Source: VGMD01 sp964552055
GTDB taxonomy: Bacteria; Chlamydiota; Chlamydiia; Chlamydiales; 2-12-FULL-49-11
Direction: 5' to 3'
NCBI GenBank assembly: GCA_964552055.1
Contig: CAZKFL010000031.1
Span: 1-25,280, forward strand
Length of the DNA: 25,280 nt
How positions within the stretch are numbered: position 1 is the stretch's first letter; each line of letters begins with the position of its first letter. Shown piece after piece: positions 8,287 through 15,694 of this stretch. The position numbers and the translations under genes are program-made. The notes beneath the pieces were generated by a model. It saw only the letters and a program-made list of their open reading frames with translations. It had not been told where the DNA came from and did not search any database.

Positions 8287-8517
8287 TTAATTGAGCGCGG
8301 CTTGAAACGATCGCCATGCACTTTTAACGCTTTCGACTGTAACTATTAGGGTAATGCCTTCAAAAATGCGCATAGCAGGAGCTTCTTCACTAGCGTTTTC
8401 GCAGATTAGAGATGTTAGGCCAAAGAAAACTGCCGCACAACTATAGCCAATACCGTTTGCAAAATTTTTTTGATTTGGATTTAATGCATTATATTGATTA
8501 TGTATAGCGTTTATCAT
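8287..8517 (-). CDS. Small hypothetical membrane protein, 76 aa
   Basis: A 76-residue protein of unknown function with one clear hydrophobic helix (about 22-40, GIGYSCAAVFFGLTSLIC) and a second weaker one (about 50-62). The case for a real gene is a well-formed promoter directly upstream (TTGACT, 17 bases, CATAAT) ending six bases before the ATG. A GGGAGG lies 14 bases before the ATG, too far for a normal ribosome site and inside the promoter spacer, so the message would probably be leaderless. It is convergent with the 600-residue orphan gene and lies next to another small membrane protein gene of similar size. Confidence 0.5.
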   Translation of the reverse strand: MINAIHNQYNALNPNQKNFANGIGYSCAAVFFGLTSLICENASEEAPAMRIFEGITLIVTVESVKSAWRSFQAALN

Positions 8518-8523
8518 AAATAT

Positions 8524-8552
8524 ATTATGTACCTCCCTTGATTAAAAGTCAA
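8524..8552 (-). promoter_or_regulatory. Promoter abutting the ATG of the 76-aa gene
   Basis: On the minus strand TTGACT (8552-8547) and CATAAT (8529-8524) are separated by 17 bases. Only six bases lie between the -10 box and the ATG at 8517, so initiation should occur on or next to the start codon. Confidence 0.55.
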
Positions 8553-8593
8553 TTAAAATTTTCTAAGCTATAACGATCGCAATTCAAAAAAAT

Positions 8594-8824
8594 CTATTTT
8601 GATTCAGATAAAATTGAAAAATACCGAATTGCAACCCCTGTCAAAGCTACTATTCCTGCTGAGCATGTAATTATTGTAATTCCCTTAGCCTTTTTGGTAA
8701 ATTTGAATATCGTGCTGTGAGCTTCGACATTTGCTTTTCCGATGAGAATATTCGTAGCCCGCCTTAATAATAAATCTTCATAAGCAAACATCGCCGGATC
8801 TTTGCTTAGCTTTAAGCATTCCAT
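8594..8824 (-). CDS. Small hypothetical membrane protein, 76 aa, possibly truncated by a frameshift
   Basis: A 76-residue reading frame with a helical, charged N-terminal part (LKLSKDPAMFAYEDLLLRR) and one hydrophobic C-terminal helix (about 48-69, GITIITCSAGIVALTGVAIR). Function unknown. The same frame is open and protein-like for 22 further codons upstream of the ATG, without a start codon. A separate short frame starting ATG at 8910-8908 (MDSLTNFLYET) would join it smoothly if one base were restored near 8878-8884. The original gene may therefore have been about 105 residues and is now broken, or the sequence holds an error. If intact, it starts at 8824 with only a weak AGAG upstream. Confidence 0.4.
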   Translation of the reverse strand: MECLKLSKDPAMFAYEDLLLRRATNILIGKANVEAHSTIFKFTKKAKGITIITCSAGIVALTGVAIRYFSILSESK

Positions 8825-8967
8825 TGCAGCAGCTGTTTCTCTTTGGTTAACTAATAGAGCTGCTTGATATTCTGTATTGTTTCATATAAAAAATTTGTTA
8901 AACTATCCATTTTAAACAGCTTCTTAGTAAAATCACAGGTAAAACATTTTTTTATACCGAACGAAAT

Positions 8968-10947
8968 TCAAAAATCTTCTAGGAGTTCCAGAGAGCGGTA
9001 GTGGCGGATTTCGTCACGAAATCTGGCAGCCTCTTCGAAATTGTATTCTTTTGCTGCGTCCATCATGAGTTTCTCAAGTTCGCGAATTTTTTTAGTAAGC
9101 GCCTTGGCAGTAAGTTTGATGGGAATGGATTCATCGGGGGTTTCAATGATACCGAATGATTCGAGAAGTGAGAGAGCTTTTTTGCGAATAGTTGTCTGGG
9201 GTGTGATGCCATGAGCTTTATTGTATTCTTCTTGGATTTTGCGCCGTTTTTGTGTGATTTCGATGCAAGCAGCAATTGATTTGGTCATTTTATCTGCATA
9301 GAGAATAACTCTGCCATTTGCGTTTCGAGCAGCTCTACCAGATGTTTGGATAAGAGAAGTTTCGCTTCTCAGAAATCCTTCTTTATCGGCATCTAGAATG
9401 GTAACAAGTGAGACTTCTGGAATGTCAAGTCCTTCTCTTAAAAGGTTGATTCCGACTAAAACATCAAATTTTCCATCCCGGAGCTCTTTAATAATTTGAA
9501 TTCTTTCTAGGGTGTCTATGTCAGAATGAAGGTATTTTGCCTTGACGCCTACTTCTTTTAGGTAGTTAGAAAGGTCTTCAGAAAGTTTTTTTGTGAGAGT
9601 TGTAACAAGAATTCGCCCGCCTTTTGCAATCTCTTTTTGAATCTCTTCCATACAATCATCTACTTGAAATTCTGCCTTGCGAATTTCGCAGATAGGATCA
9701 AGAAGACCTGTGGGCCTGATAATCTGATGGACAAGTTCCCCTTCAGACTCTTCCACTTCCCAGGGATTTGGTGTTGCAGAGACGTAAATAACGTGATTTA
9801 ATTTTTCATAGAATTCTTCAAATTTCAGAGGGCGATTATCAAAGGCAGAAGGGAGTCTAAAACCGTAATTAATGAGCGTTTCCTTACGGGCCCTGTCACC
9901 GTTATACATAGCTCTAACTTGAGGGACGGATTGATGCGATTCATCAATAAAAAATAAAAAATCTTTCGGAAAGTAATCAATCAATGTTGGTGGAGAATCG
10001 CCAGCCTTTCTGTCGCTAAAGTGGCGCGAATAATTTTCAATCCCCTTACAAAAGCCGATTTCTTTGATCATTTCCAGATCATACTTAGTTCTTTCGCGGA
10101 TACGTTGCTCTTCAATTAGAGCGTTTTTTTCTTTAAAAAATTCTATCCGTTCTTCAAGCTCTTTTTGGATGGTTTCAATGGCTTGGCTTCGAATATCATC
10201 AGGAGTTACATGGTGAGATCCTGGATAGATAGAAAGTGTAGTTAATACTTTTTTCACCTTGCCTGTCAACGGATCAATTTCGCTCATTCGTTCGATCTCA
10301 TCACCCCAAAATTCAATGCGGTAGGCAAGTTCGCTTTCGTAAGCTGGGACAATTTCTATAATGTCACCACGTACTCTAAATGTTCCTCGAGCAAGTTCCA
10401 TATCATTTCGAGTGTAGTGCAATTTTATTAGGTGAATCAAAAAGTCATCTCGTAAAACTTTTTCTCCTTTATCAACTTTCAAAATCATTTTTGCATAGTT
10501 TTCTGGAGATCCAAGACCATAAATACAAGAAACAGAAGCAACGATAATTACATCTTGCCGCTCTAGTAGAGCTCTTGTTGCAGAGAGCCGCATTCTGTCA
10601 ATTTGGTCATTGATCGCCAAATCTTTTTCAATATAGGTATCAGTCCTTGGAATGTAAGCTTCAGGTTGATAGTAGTCGTAATACGAAACAAAATATTCAA
10701 CTGCATTTTCAGGAAAAAACGTTTTAAATTCTTGGTAGAGCTGCGCTGCTAAAGTCTTATTATGAGCGAGAATCAGAGTGGGTCTTTGAACTGCCTGAAT
10801 TACATTTGCCATTGTAAAGGTTTTGCCAGAACCAGTGATGCCCAGTAAAACTTGCGCGCTCTTGCCAGCAAGAACACCTTTAGTGAGGGCCTCAATTGCA
10901 TTGGGTTGATCGCCTTTCGGCTCAAAATCCGTTTCTAGCTTAAACAT
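8968..10947 (-). CDS. uvrB: Excinuclease ABC subunit B (UvrB)
   Basis: A 659-residue UvrB of normal length. It is the DNA-damage-verifying helicase-like subunit of nucleotide excision repair that receives DNA from UvrA and recruits UvrC. Visible parts: Walker A GITGSGKT (36-43); the beta-hairpin YYDYYQPEAYIP (about 89-100) that probes damaged strands; motif II IDESH (about 334-338); motifs V and VI in GINLLREGLDIPEVS and QTSGRAARNANGRV; and a C-terminal UVR domain (about 620-655) that binds UvrC. The ATG at 10947 gives the standard MFKLETDFEPKGDQP start, with TGAGGA about nine bases upstream. It follows a tyrP paralogue on the same strand across a gap filled by an inverted repeat. Confidence 0.97.
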   Translation of the reverse strand: MFKLETDFEPKGDQPNAIEALTKGVLAGKSAQVLLGITGSGKTFTMANVIQAVQRPTLILAHNKTLAAQLYQEFKTFFPENAVEYFVSYYDYYQPEAYIPRTDTYIEKDLAINDQIDRMRLSATRALLERQDVIIVASVSCIYGLGSPENYAKMILKVDKGEKVLRDDFLIHLIKLHYTRNDMELARGTFRVRGDIIEIVPAYESELAYRIEFWGDEIERMSEIDPLTGKVKKVLTTLSIYPGSHHVTPDDIRSQAIETIQKELEERIEFFKEKNALIEEQRIRERTKYDLEMIKEIGFCKGIENYSRHFSDRKAGDSPPTLIDYFPKDFLFFIDESHQSVPQVRAMYNGDRARKETLINYGFRLPSAFDNRPLKFEEFYEKLNHVIYVSATPNPWEVEESEGELVHQIIRPTGLLDPICEIRKAEFQVDDCMEEIQKEIAKGGRILVTTLTKKLSEDLSNYLKEVGVKAKYLHSDIDTLERIQIIKELRDGKFDVLVGINLLREGLDIPEVSLVTILDADKEGFLRSETSLIQTSGRAARNANGRVILYADKMTKSIAACIEITQKRRKIQEEYNKAHGITPQTTIRKKALSLLESFGIIETPDESIPIKLTAKALTKKIRELEKLMMDAAKEYNFEEAARFRDEIRHYRSLELLEDF

Positions 10948-11029
10948 ATATTAAGTCCTCAAAAAAGAAAAATTCCCCAACACTTGAATAGCTCGATTGT
11001 ATATTTCTGATAATACACAAGTTAAAATT

Positions 11030-11170
11030 CTTGCGTTTCTTTGCGACTTTGCGTCTTTGCGTGAATCTTTGAAATCGGTTTAATTGCATCAGAAAATTAC
11101 AATATGCTTTAGAATTCATTTTGTTAAAAAATAATTCATGCAAAGACGCAAAGTCGCAAAGAAACGCAAA
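11030..11170. repeat. Palindromic element with TTTGCG microrepeats
   Basis: Left arm 11030-11066 and right arm 11134-11170 are inverted copies matching at 35 of 37 positions. Each arm is itself a run of similar units such as CTTTGCGT, CTTTGCGA and TTTGCGTCT spaced about 8-9 bases apart. The 67-base centre is AT-rich. It sits between tyrP and uvrB (both minus strand), so it would fold into a strong hairpin in a shared transcript. It holds no convincing gene: open frames crossing it give only RRKVAKKRK-like peptides. Its design resembles the element at 22061-22202 though the unit sequence differs. Confidence 0.8.
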
Positions 11171-11250
11171 GATAAACATTTTTTAAGTGACCTTTTGCTT
11201 ATTAGCAATAATTTCGTATTTTTTCTGGTCTGTGGTGAATCCCTTTTTTA

Positions 11251-12408
11251 TCATGAAAATATTGATGTTGCAATAATAAGAAGGGCAAATAGCATGGTAA
11301 GTGTGAGAAGGATTCTGCCTTTCGCTGTTTTTAAGTACTTGGGCGATTTTAGATTCCACGCCATTGCAGCAGGGAGAATGATGAGAAGAATGGCTACAAA
11401 TGCGCCAGCGTATTCAAGAGCCATGAGAAACCCCCGTTTATAGGAGAAGACAAAAATGAGGGGAGGGACAAATGTGAGCAAAATTGCAAGGAGTCTACCT
11501 TCCCAGCTTTTTTTAATTTTAAGGCCATCTGTAAGGAAGTCTGCAAGGCTCAAGCTGACTCCAAGAAAGGAAGTTACAATAGCAAAGAAAGAAAACGCAT
11601 ATGCACCGATTTTTACTAGTGGTGATTTAATGATGTTTGCAATCGGTCCTGTTGCAGGAATTCCTTGTGCCCACGCTTCTGCAAGTCCATTTGGTCCGTC
11701 AAGAGGAACTGACCCAAGAACAAGAAATTGCCAGATTGCATTGATAACAAATGCTAATAAACTGCCTATAATAACAACTTTATAGAGCGCTTTTTTGTCA
11801 TGCTTAAGATAGGTAGCAAGGCTTGGAATGATAATATGGTAGCCAAAAGAAGTTAGAACAACTGGAGCTGCTAATGCAAACGGTGGCCATGATACATGTG
11901 TGAGCAAGTTTGTTTGAATGTGTGGGGGAATAAGGGCTATTAAAATCACATAAGAGAGAATAAGACCAATCATTAGTCCTCGATTTAAAAGATCAACACC
12001 CCGCGTGCCTAGATAGATGAAACCACCAAACAGAATTGGTAAAAGAAATTTTGAAAAACCAGGTGAGATCTCAGGAAATATTTCGATGAATAGTGGACCG
12101 CATCCTGAAATATAAGCTGCTACAAGTGAGTAAAGTAGAAGTAGGTAGAATACCCATGCGATAGCTTTTCCAGGTAATCCAAGAGTTTTGCCAGCCATTG
12201 TAACTAAATTCGCATTGCCACCGATGGCATCATTAATTTCAATGAACAAAAAGCCTGTAAAAAGCATAAAAAGCCAGCAAACTAGAAATAAGAGCATAGA
12301 AGGCATAAAGCCCATAAATCCAGTCATAACAGGTAGGCCGAGCATTCCTACGCCAATTGTTGTTCCAGCAACTAGTAAAATCCCGCCTAAAACAGGTCCC
12401 CATTTCAT
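11251..12408 (-). CDS. tyrP: Second aromatic amino acid permease, TyrP type
   Basis: A 385-residue HAAAP-family permease with about 11 membrane segments, paralogous to the protein at 5199-6398. It shares the N-terminal GGILLVAGTTIGVGMLGLP signature, the LGTRGVDLLNRGLM segment, FGYHIIIPSLATYLKHD and LGSVPLDG. It probably also imports tyrosine or tryptophan; having two non-adjacent, well-diverged copies suggests different substrates or growth stages. The ATG at 12408 is chosen because AAGGTGG lies five bases upstream and the protein then begins right before the first membrane helix; an upstream frame of 13 codons lacks such a site. An extended -10 promoter precedes it. uvrB lies downstream on the same strand. 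Confidence 0.88.
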   Translation of the reverse strand: MKWGPVLGGILLVAGTTIGVGMLGLPVMTGFMGFMPSMLLFLVCWLFMLFTGFLFIEINDAIGGNANLVTMAGKTLGLPGKAIAWVFYLLLLYSLVAAYISGCGPLFIEIFPEISPGFSKFLLPILFGGFIYLGTRGVDLLNRGLMIGLILSYVILIALIPPHIQTNLLTHVSWPPFALAAPVVLTSFGYHIIIPSLATYLKHDKKALYKVVIIGSLLAFVINAIWQFLVLGSVPLDGPNGLAEAWAQGIPATGPIANIIKSPLVKIGAYAFSFFAIVTSFLGVSLSLADFLTDGLKIKKSWEGRLLAILLTFVPPLIFVFSYKRGFLMALEYAGAFVAILLIILPAAMAWNLKSPKYLKTAKGRILLTLTMLFALLIIATSIFS

Positions 12409-12430
12409 AATAACCACCTTGAATGAGACG

Positions 12431-12439
12431 ATTATATCA
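12431..12439 (-). promoter_or_regulatory. Extended -10 promoter for the second tyrP
   Basis: Minus-strand TGATATAAT (12439-12431) combines a perfect -10 hexamer with the TG of an extended -10. No good -35 box is visible 17 bases upstream. Initiation near 12424 would leave a leader of about 16 bases holding the AAGGTGG ribosome site. Confidence 0.5.
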
Positions 12440-12583
12440 AATAACATTCATTTTTACTAGCCTACATTTCTCACAATTAAGGACAGTGCATTCCCAGATA
12501 AAGACAAAGAAGAAACAAAGAAATAAAACAATTTTTTATCCCATTTATCAGTTGCGATCAAATTATGGGTTTTAGAGCAGGCG

Positions 12584-14194
12584 CTAAGTTCTTTTCTCGC
12601 GTGCTGCAGCAATTCTAGCCATTAAGATTGTTTCTATTTCTGTATGAATTTTTGAATAATCGGGATTAAATGGCTCTTCGTGATGTCCTAGTTCAAATGT
12701 CTCGAGTGATAAATTCTCTCTTGTAACTTGATGGGCTAAATTAATTCTTTGATTTGAAGGTCCATCGCCTTCTTTAATTGCTAGTTTTTCAGCGGGTGTG
12801 AGGTCTGTACAACTCGATAAAATTTCATCAATAAACTGTGATTGCCCTGAAATAAAACTTGTTACCTCATTTACTACTTCTTCTAATTTTCCCTTATCTA
12901 CAGTGCCTGTTACTTTTCCACTGGAAACAAGCGTTGGATTTTGTTTATAGGCAGCCATCAATAGTATAGATTTATTTAGACAGCACGAAGTGAATCCTGG
13001 TCCATCTGGTGTGAGATTATCTATTTGGTACATCGCAATCTCTCGGATAGGAGTTGTTCTGCACAAAGCTTTTGCGGTTATTGTGCTGACATTGTGTGTG
13101 TTAAGAGACCCATCACCAAGTTCTAACTCTCTTAGTTGAGATTCAGATTCTCCGAGATTAATTCCTAAAATCTCCTCTTGCTGCGGAGGTGAAAACATAT
13201 CACTTGGATCAAGGTGTTCATACCAAGTAAAAACTCCTCCTGATTGACAATTATCGGGTAATATACATCCATGGTCTATTGGGTGAGCTCTTCTCTCTTT
13301 CCCTTCACCTGTAATTAGAAGATTGCCACGATTGCGATCTGCATTATGTAACACTATGTCTATTAGGGCAATAGGTTTTAGTTCCTCTTTTAATTCTGAG
13401 GGGCTTTCAATTTTGTGAAAATCAGAAGCATTCGGAATCATTTTTTGCATCGAACATTTTTTGGGAACAACAACTCCCGATTTGAAATAAAATGCAGGAG
13501 ATGTCACTTCTACTAGGCATGTTGGCGGAACGATACCTGGAAATAAATAATGAGCAGCCACTTCACGTATTGCACTTGTACCGGGTTTTATTCCTTCTTT
13601 TGCCTTTTCAGCATAACGTATTGAAATTTGTGTGTTTAGACAGCCAAGTTCTTCATCACAGGGCTTTAGAATCGCTTCATTCACTTTAGAAGGGCCAGTG
13701 GCAGTTCTCCCCTCAGCGTCTGTTTTAGTAACCATCTTTATTTCACCAGCAAAATATGAACCGTTAGATCCTGCAGCAAGGGCAGTTGTATCAATCCCCC
13801 CTTCTATTTTGCAAAGTTCTAAGGCGTGTGCTACCCATTCTTCATCACGTTTAGGTGGTTTTAATATTTCAAATTTTTTCACTGTATCACCAGCGCCTGA
13901 GCGGGATGCTAATCCAGAGGAAGGGCTAGATGGAGGTGTCAAATCAGCTAACGAAGCAACAAATATGGGCCTTCTTTTTGCAGGTGCCGCAGCGGGTCTT
14001 GCCGTTGAGGATGCTGATGCAATGGATAATGAAGGTGGACGGGCTAAAACACGAGATGCAACCGCAGTTGCTTTGATGACAATTTCGGGAGGAGGTGACG
14101 TTGCTGGGGATGCCTTTAGAGCATTTTCAGGAGACGAGGAAATGGATGCTGAAGAAATTGGGCTAGTGGGTGTTAAGCCTTGTGTTGGTTCCAT
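12584..14194 (-). CDS. Phosphatidylinositol 3-/4-kinase-like protein (type II/PI4K-gamma style)
   Basis: A 536-residue protein with a eukaryotic-looking lipid-kinase fold. The first ~105 residues are a Ser/Ala/Pro-rich, low-complexity, positively charged tail without hydrophobic signal, compatible with a type III secreted effector. The kinase part (about 130-395) shows a glycine-rich AAGSNGSYFAGEIK loop, AILKPCDEE (K177, as in the FKPxDEE of plant PI4K-gamma), REVAAHYLF and PPTCLVEV, then QKMIP. The catalytic segment LIDIVLHNADRNRGNLLI follows (D286, N291), then the metal-binding PIDHGCILPD (D307). All key residues are kept. A helical C-terminal part of ~140 residues follows. It may make PI4P on host membranes or phosphorylate proteins, as plant PI4K-gamma relatives do. 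ATG at 14194 with AAAGG five bases upstream, two bases after the stop of the 98-residue gene: a tight pair. Confidence 0.82.
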   Translation of the reverse strand: MEPTQGLTPTSPISSASISSSPENALKASPATSPPPEIVIKATAVASRVLARPPSLSIASASSTARPAAAPAKRRPIFVASLADLTPPSSPSSGLASRSGAGDTVKKFEILKPPKRDEEWVAHALELCKIEGGIDTTALAAGSNGSYFAGEIKMVTKTDAEGRTATGPSKVNEAILKPCDEELGCLNTQISIRYAEKAKEGIKPGTSAIREVAAHYLFPGIVPPTCLVEVTSPAFYFKSGVVVPKKCSMQKMIPNASDFHKIESPSELKEELKPIALIDIVLHNADRNRGNLLITGEGKERRAHPIDHGCILPDNCQSGGVFTWYEHLDPSDMFSPPQQEEILGINLGESESQLRELELGDGSLNTHNVSTITAKALCRTTPIREIAMYQIDNLTPDGPGFTSCCLNKSILLMAAYKQNPTLVSSGKVTGTVDKGKLEEVVNEVTSFISGQSQFIDEILSSCTDLTPAEKLAIKEGDGPSNQRINLAHQVTRENLSLETFELGHHEEPFNPDYSKIHTEIETILMARIAAAREKRT

Positions 14195-14196
14195 AT

Positions 14197-14493
14197 TTAC
14201 CTTTGTACGATTGATTTTGTAAATTTATGATTTTGTAAGTGTTGAGGAAAATAGATTTCGTCAAATGCCTTTCTAAATTGCTTAATGGCTGGTGTATTGG
14301 ATTTTATGGGATCGGGTAATGTAACGTATTTTTTATTTTCGTATTGATCTCTAAGTCCTTCGGGAATATAGATTCCAAAATCTCGCAGTTCATTATGAAG
14401 GAGCTGATCAAAAAACGTAAACTGATTATTACTATCAAATACAATAGCAATTTTAGGAACATTAGAATTCCAGTTAATTATCGCTGTATTCAC
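14197..14493 (-). CDS. Hypothetical 98-aa protein coupled to the PI4K-like gene
   Basis: A 98-residue soluble protein of unknown family starting at GTG 14493. It has mixed hydrophobic strands and charged helices (IAIVFDSNNQFTFFDQLLH near 16-34) and no membrane segment. Its stop is two bases upstream of the PI4K-like ATG, and its last codons carry the AAAGG used by that gene, so the two are almost certainly co-translated. Small proteins in this position next to secreted effectors are sometimes chaperones, but nothing in this sequence shows a chaperone fold. The start has only a weak GGGG upstream; an ATG 13 bases earlier is out of frame. Confidence 0.55.
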   Translation of the reverse strand: MNTAIINWNSNVPKIAIVFDSNNQFTFFDQLLHNELRDFGIYIPEGLRDQYENKKYVTLPDPIKSNTPAIKQFRKAFDEIYFPQHLQNHKFTKSIVQR

Positions 14494-14552
14494 AGAAACC
14501 CCACATTAAAACCTAATATTAAACATAATAATATTAGAAATATTAGCTAGAA

Positions 14553-15620
14553 CTATTTTAACTGGGAGGAAATATTTGTGGCTCTAGATTGACCTGAGAT
14601 ATGAAGTAATTTTGCATCTTTAGAATTAAGATCGAAATCGTTAATATCAAGCATTTTAAGTTCTTGATTGTCATATGTTTTAAAATAATAGCGTAGGGAG
14701 CTAGGATCAATTGCGGAAGTAGCTTGGGTCTGCTCGCTGTGAATGATATCGCCAGTTTTGTCTTTTACAAGGCCAAGCGGAATGTCAAATTGGTTAAGAA
14801 TGTGAAATACTTGGAATATAGCTTCATTTGCGTTTTTTGCAGGAGTTGCGGCTGCTGAAAAAATAGCGGCTCTTACGAATCTAGAAGGGGGGGTAAAATC
14901 TCCAGGAAGTCCTATCATGCCAGATCCCTGACCGAGGGCATTGAATATAGTGCCATTAATCGATACAGGACCTGCATTATAAGGACTTAGATGAATGTAA
15001 TTTCTAAGATTCGTTAGATGCCAGTCAAAATTGGGGGAATTTGTAAAAGTTCCAAGTTCGTTATCGTATATGACGAGAGTGCCGCCAAGCGGTTCAATTA
15101 CAAGGCAATTTCCTGAACTATCGAAAACAATGTAGTGAAAGGGGGGGGGTAACGAGCCCCAATCTTCATTTATTGTAGGTGCAATCACTACATCTTGAAG
15201 CGCATCTCTTACCTCGTTTACGGATGCAAACTGCGTTAATATCCAATTGGGAAAATCAATAGGTGAGAGTGATTTGCTCTGATTGTCTTTTGTAGTTGGA
15301 GTATAGCCTGCGAAACCAGGAAAATAAAATGTGCCAATAGAAAGTCCCTTTTCATTAACACCATCTAGTATGAGGATCTCTTCAAAACTAGAAGATCCGA
15401 TTGCTGCGTATTTAGATTTATAACGGAGACCAACTCCTAGTGGCGTTGTAGCTCTGAATGCATATCCTCTTGGAATCATGGTGGCGTATAGGTCAAGATG
15501 GAGGCCAAACTCTAGAGTTCGCCCGTGAACAAGAGAGCCGTCTTCGGCAACCAGTTTTATTCCTGTACACGCTCGTAACTCTGAAAATAGAAAGAGTATC
15601 AGTAAAATTAGGTAGTTCAT
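14553..15620 (-). CDS. Choloylglycine hydrolase / penicillin V acylase-family Ntn-hydrolase, exported
   Basis: A 355-residue linear amide C-N hydrolase. A short hydrophobic signal (MNYLILLILFLFSELRA) is followed directly by C18, so cleavage after Ala17 would expose the N-terminal cysteine nucleophile. Other family positions: R34 in GRTLEF (E37 where bile salt hydrolases have Asp), N194 in FTNSP, N231-region GQGSGMIGLPGD, and R247 in PPSRFVRAAIF. The enzyme should cleave amide bonds of N-acyl compounds in the periplasm or outside; the substrate (bile acid conjugates, penicillin V, acyl-homoserine lactones or other) cannot be told. GAGG lies just upstream of the ATG. A C9 run (coding strand) encodes Pro158-Pro160 and a C7 run lies later, which makes the frame prone to slippage. 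It is divergent from the glycosyltransferases. Confidence 0.85.
   Translation of the reverse strand: MNYLILLILFLFSELRACTGIKLVAEDGSLVHGRTLEFGLHLDLYATMIPRGYAFRATTPLGVGLRYKSKYAAIGSSSFEEILILDGVNEKGLSIGTFYFPGFAGYTPTTKDNQSKSLSPIDFPNWILTQFASVNEVRDALQDVVIAPTINEDWGSLPPPFHYIVFDSSGNCLVIEPLGGTLVIYDNELGTFTNSPNFDWHLTNLRNYIHLSPYNAGPVSINGTIFNALGQGSGMIGLPGDFTPPSRFVRAAIFSAAATPAKNANEAIFQVFHILNQFDIPLGLVKDKTGDIIHSEQTQATSAIDPSSLRYYFKTYDNQELKMLDINDFDLNSKDAKLLHISGQSRATNISSQLK
14887..14893. repeat. G7 homopolymer inside the Ntn-hydrolase gene
   Basis: Seven G on the plus strand (C7 in the coding strand), coding for the end of DFTPP just before the SRF catalytic arginine segment. It is the second long C-tract in the same gene. 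Confidence 0.9.
15141..15149. repeat. G9 homopolymer (C9 in coding strand) inside the Ntn-hydrolase gene
   Basis: Nine G on the plus strand encode exactly three prolines (158-160) on the minus strand. Gain or loss of one base would frameshift the enzyme before N194 and R247. Such a run is unexpected in AT-rich DNA and is the kind of tract used for slipped-strand phase variation. Confidence 0.95.
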
Positions 15621-15694
15621 CTTTTTCCTCTCGCCATTAATTTAAATCACCCATATCATGAACTGGTTATATTTTCTTCAAAAAAGAGGGCGCT

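Noticed and set aside
8889..8900. T TTT TTA slippery heptamer, like that of HIV gag-pol, in the short frame starting at 8910
   Set aside because: A -1 slip there meets a TGA immediately afterwards, before the downstream coding frame, so programmed -1 frameshifting at this site cannot join the two parts.
10940..11179. 79-codon minus-strand open frame upstream of uvrB, and the 101-codon plus-strand frame from 11138
   Set aside because: Both start in or cross the palindrome and yield RRKVAKKRK-type repeat peptides; the plus-strand one is also antisense to tyrP.
13632..14222. 196-codon plus-strand open frame opposite the PI4K-like gene
   Set aside because: It is antisense to the low-complexity Ser/Ala/Pro N-terminal part of the PI4K-like gene, which naturally opens other frames. 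It has no motif and no ribosome site.
14505..14550. AT-only hairpin (CTAATATT/AATATTAG) between the Ntn-hydrolase and the 98-aa gene
   Set aside because: Arms are short and contain almost no G or C, so it is not a credible terminator or operator.
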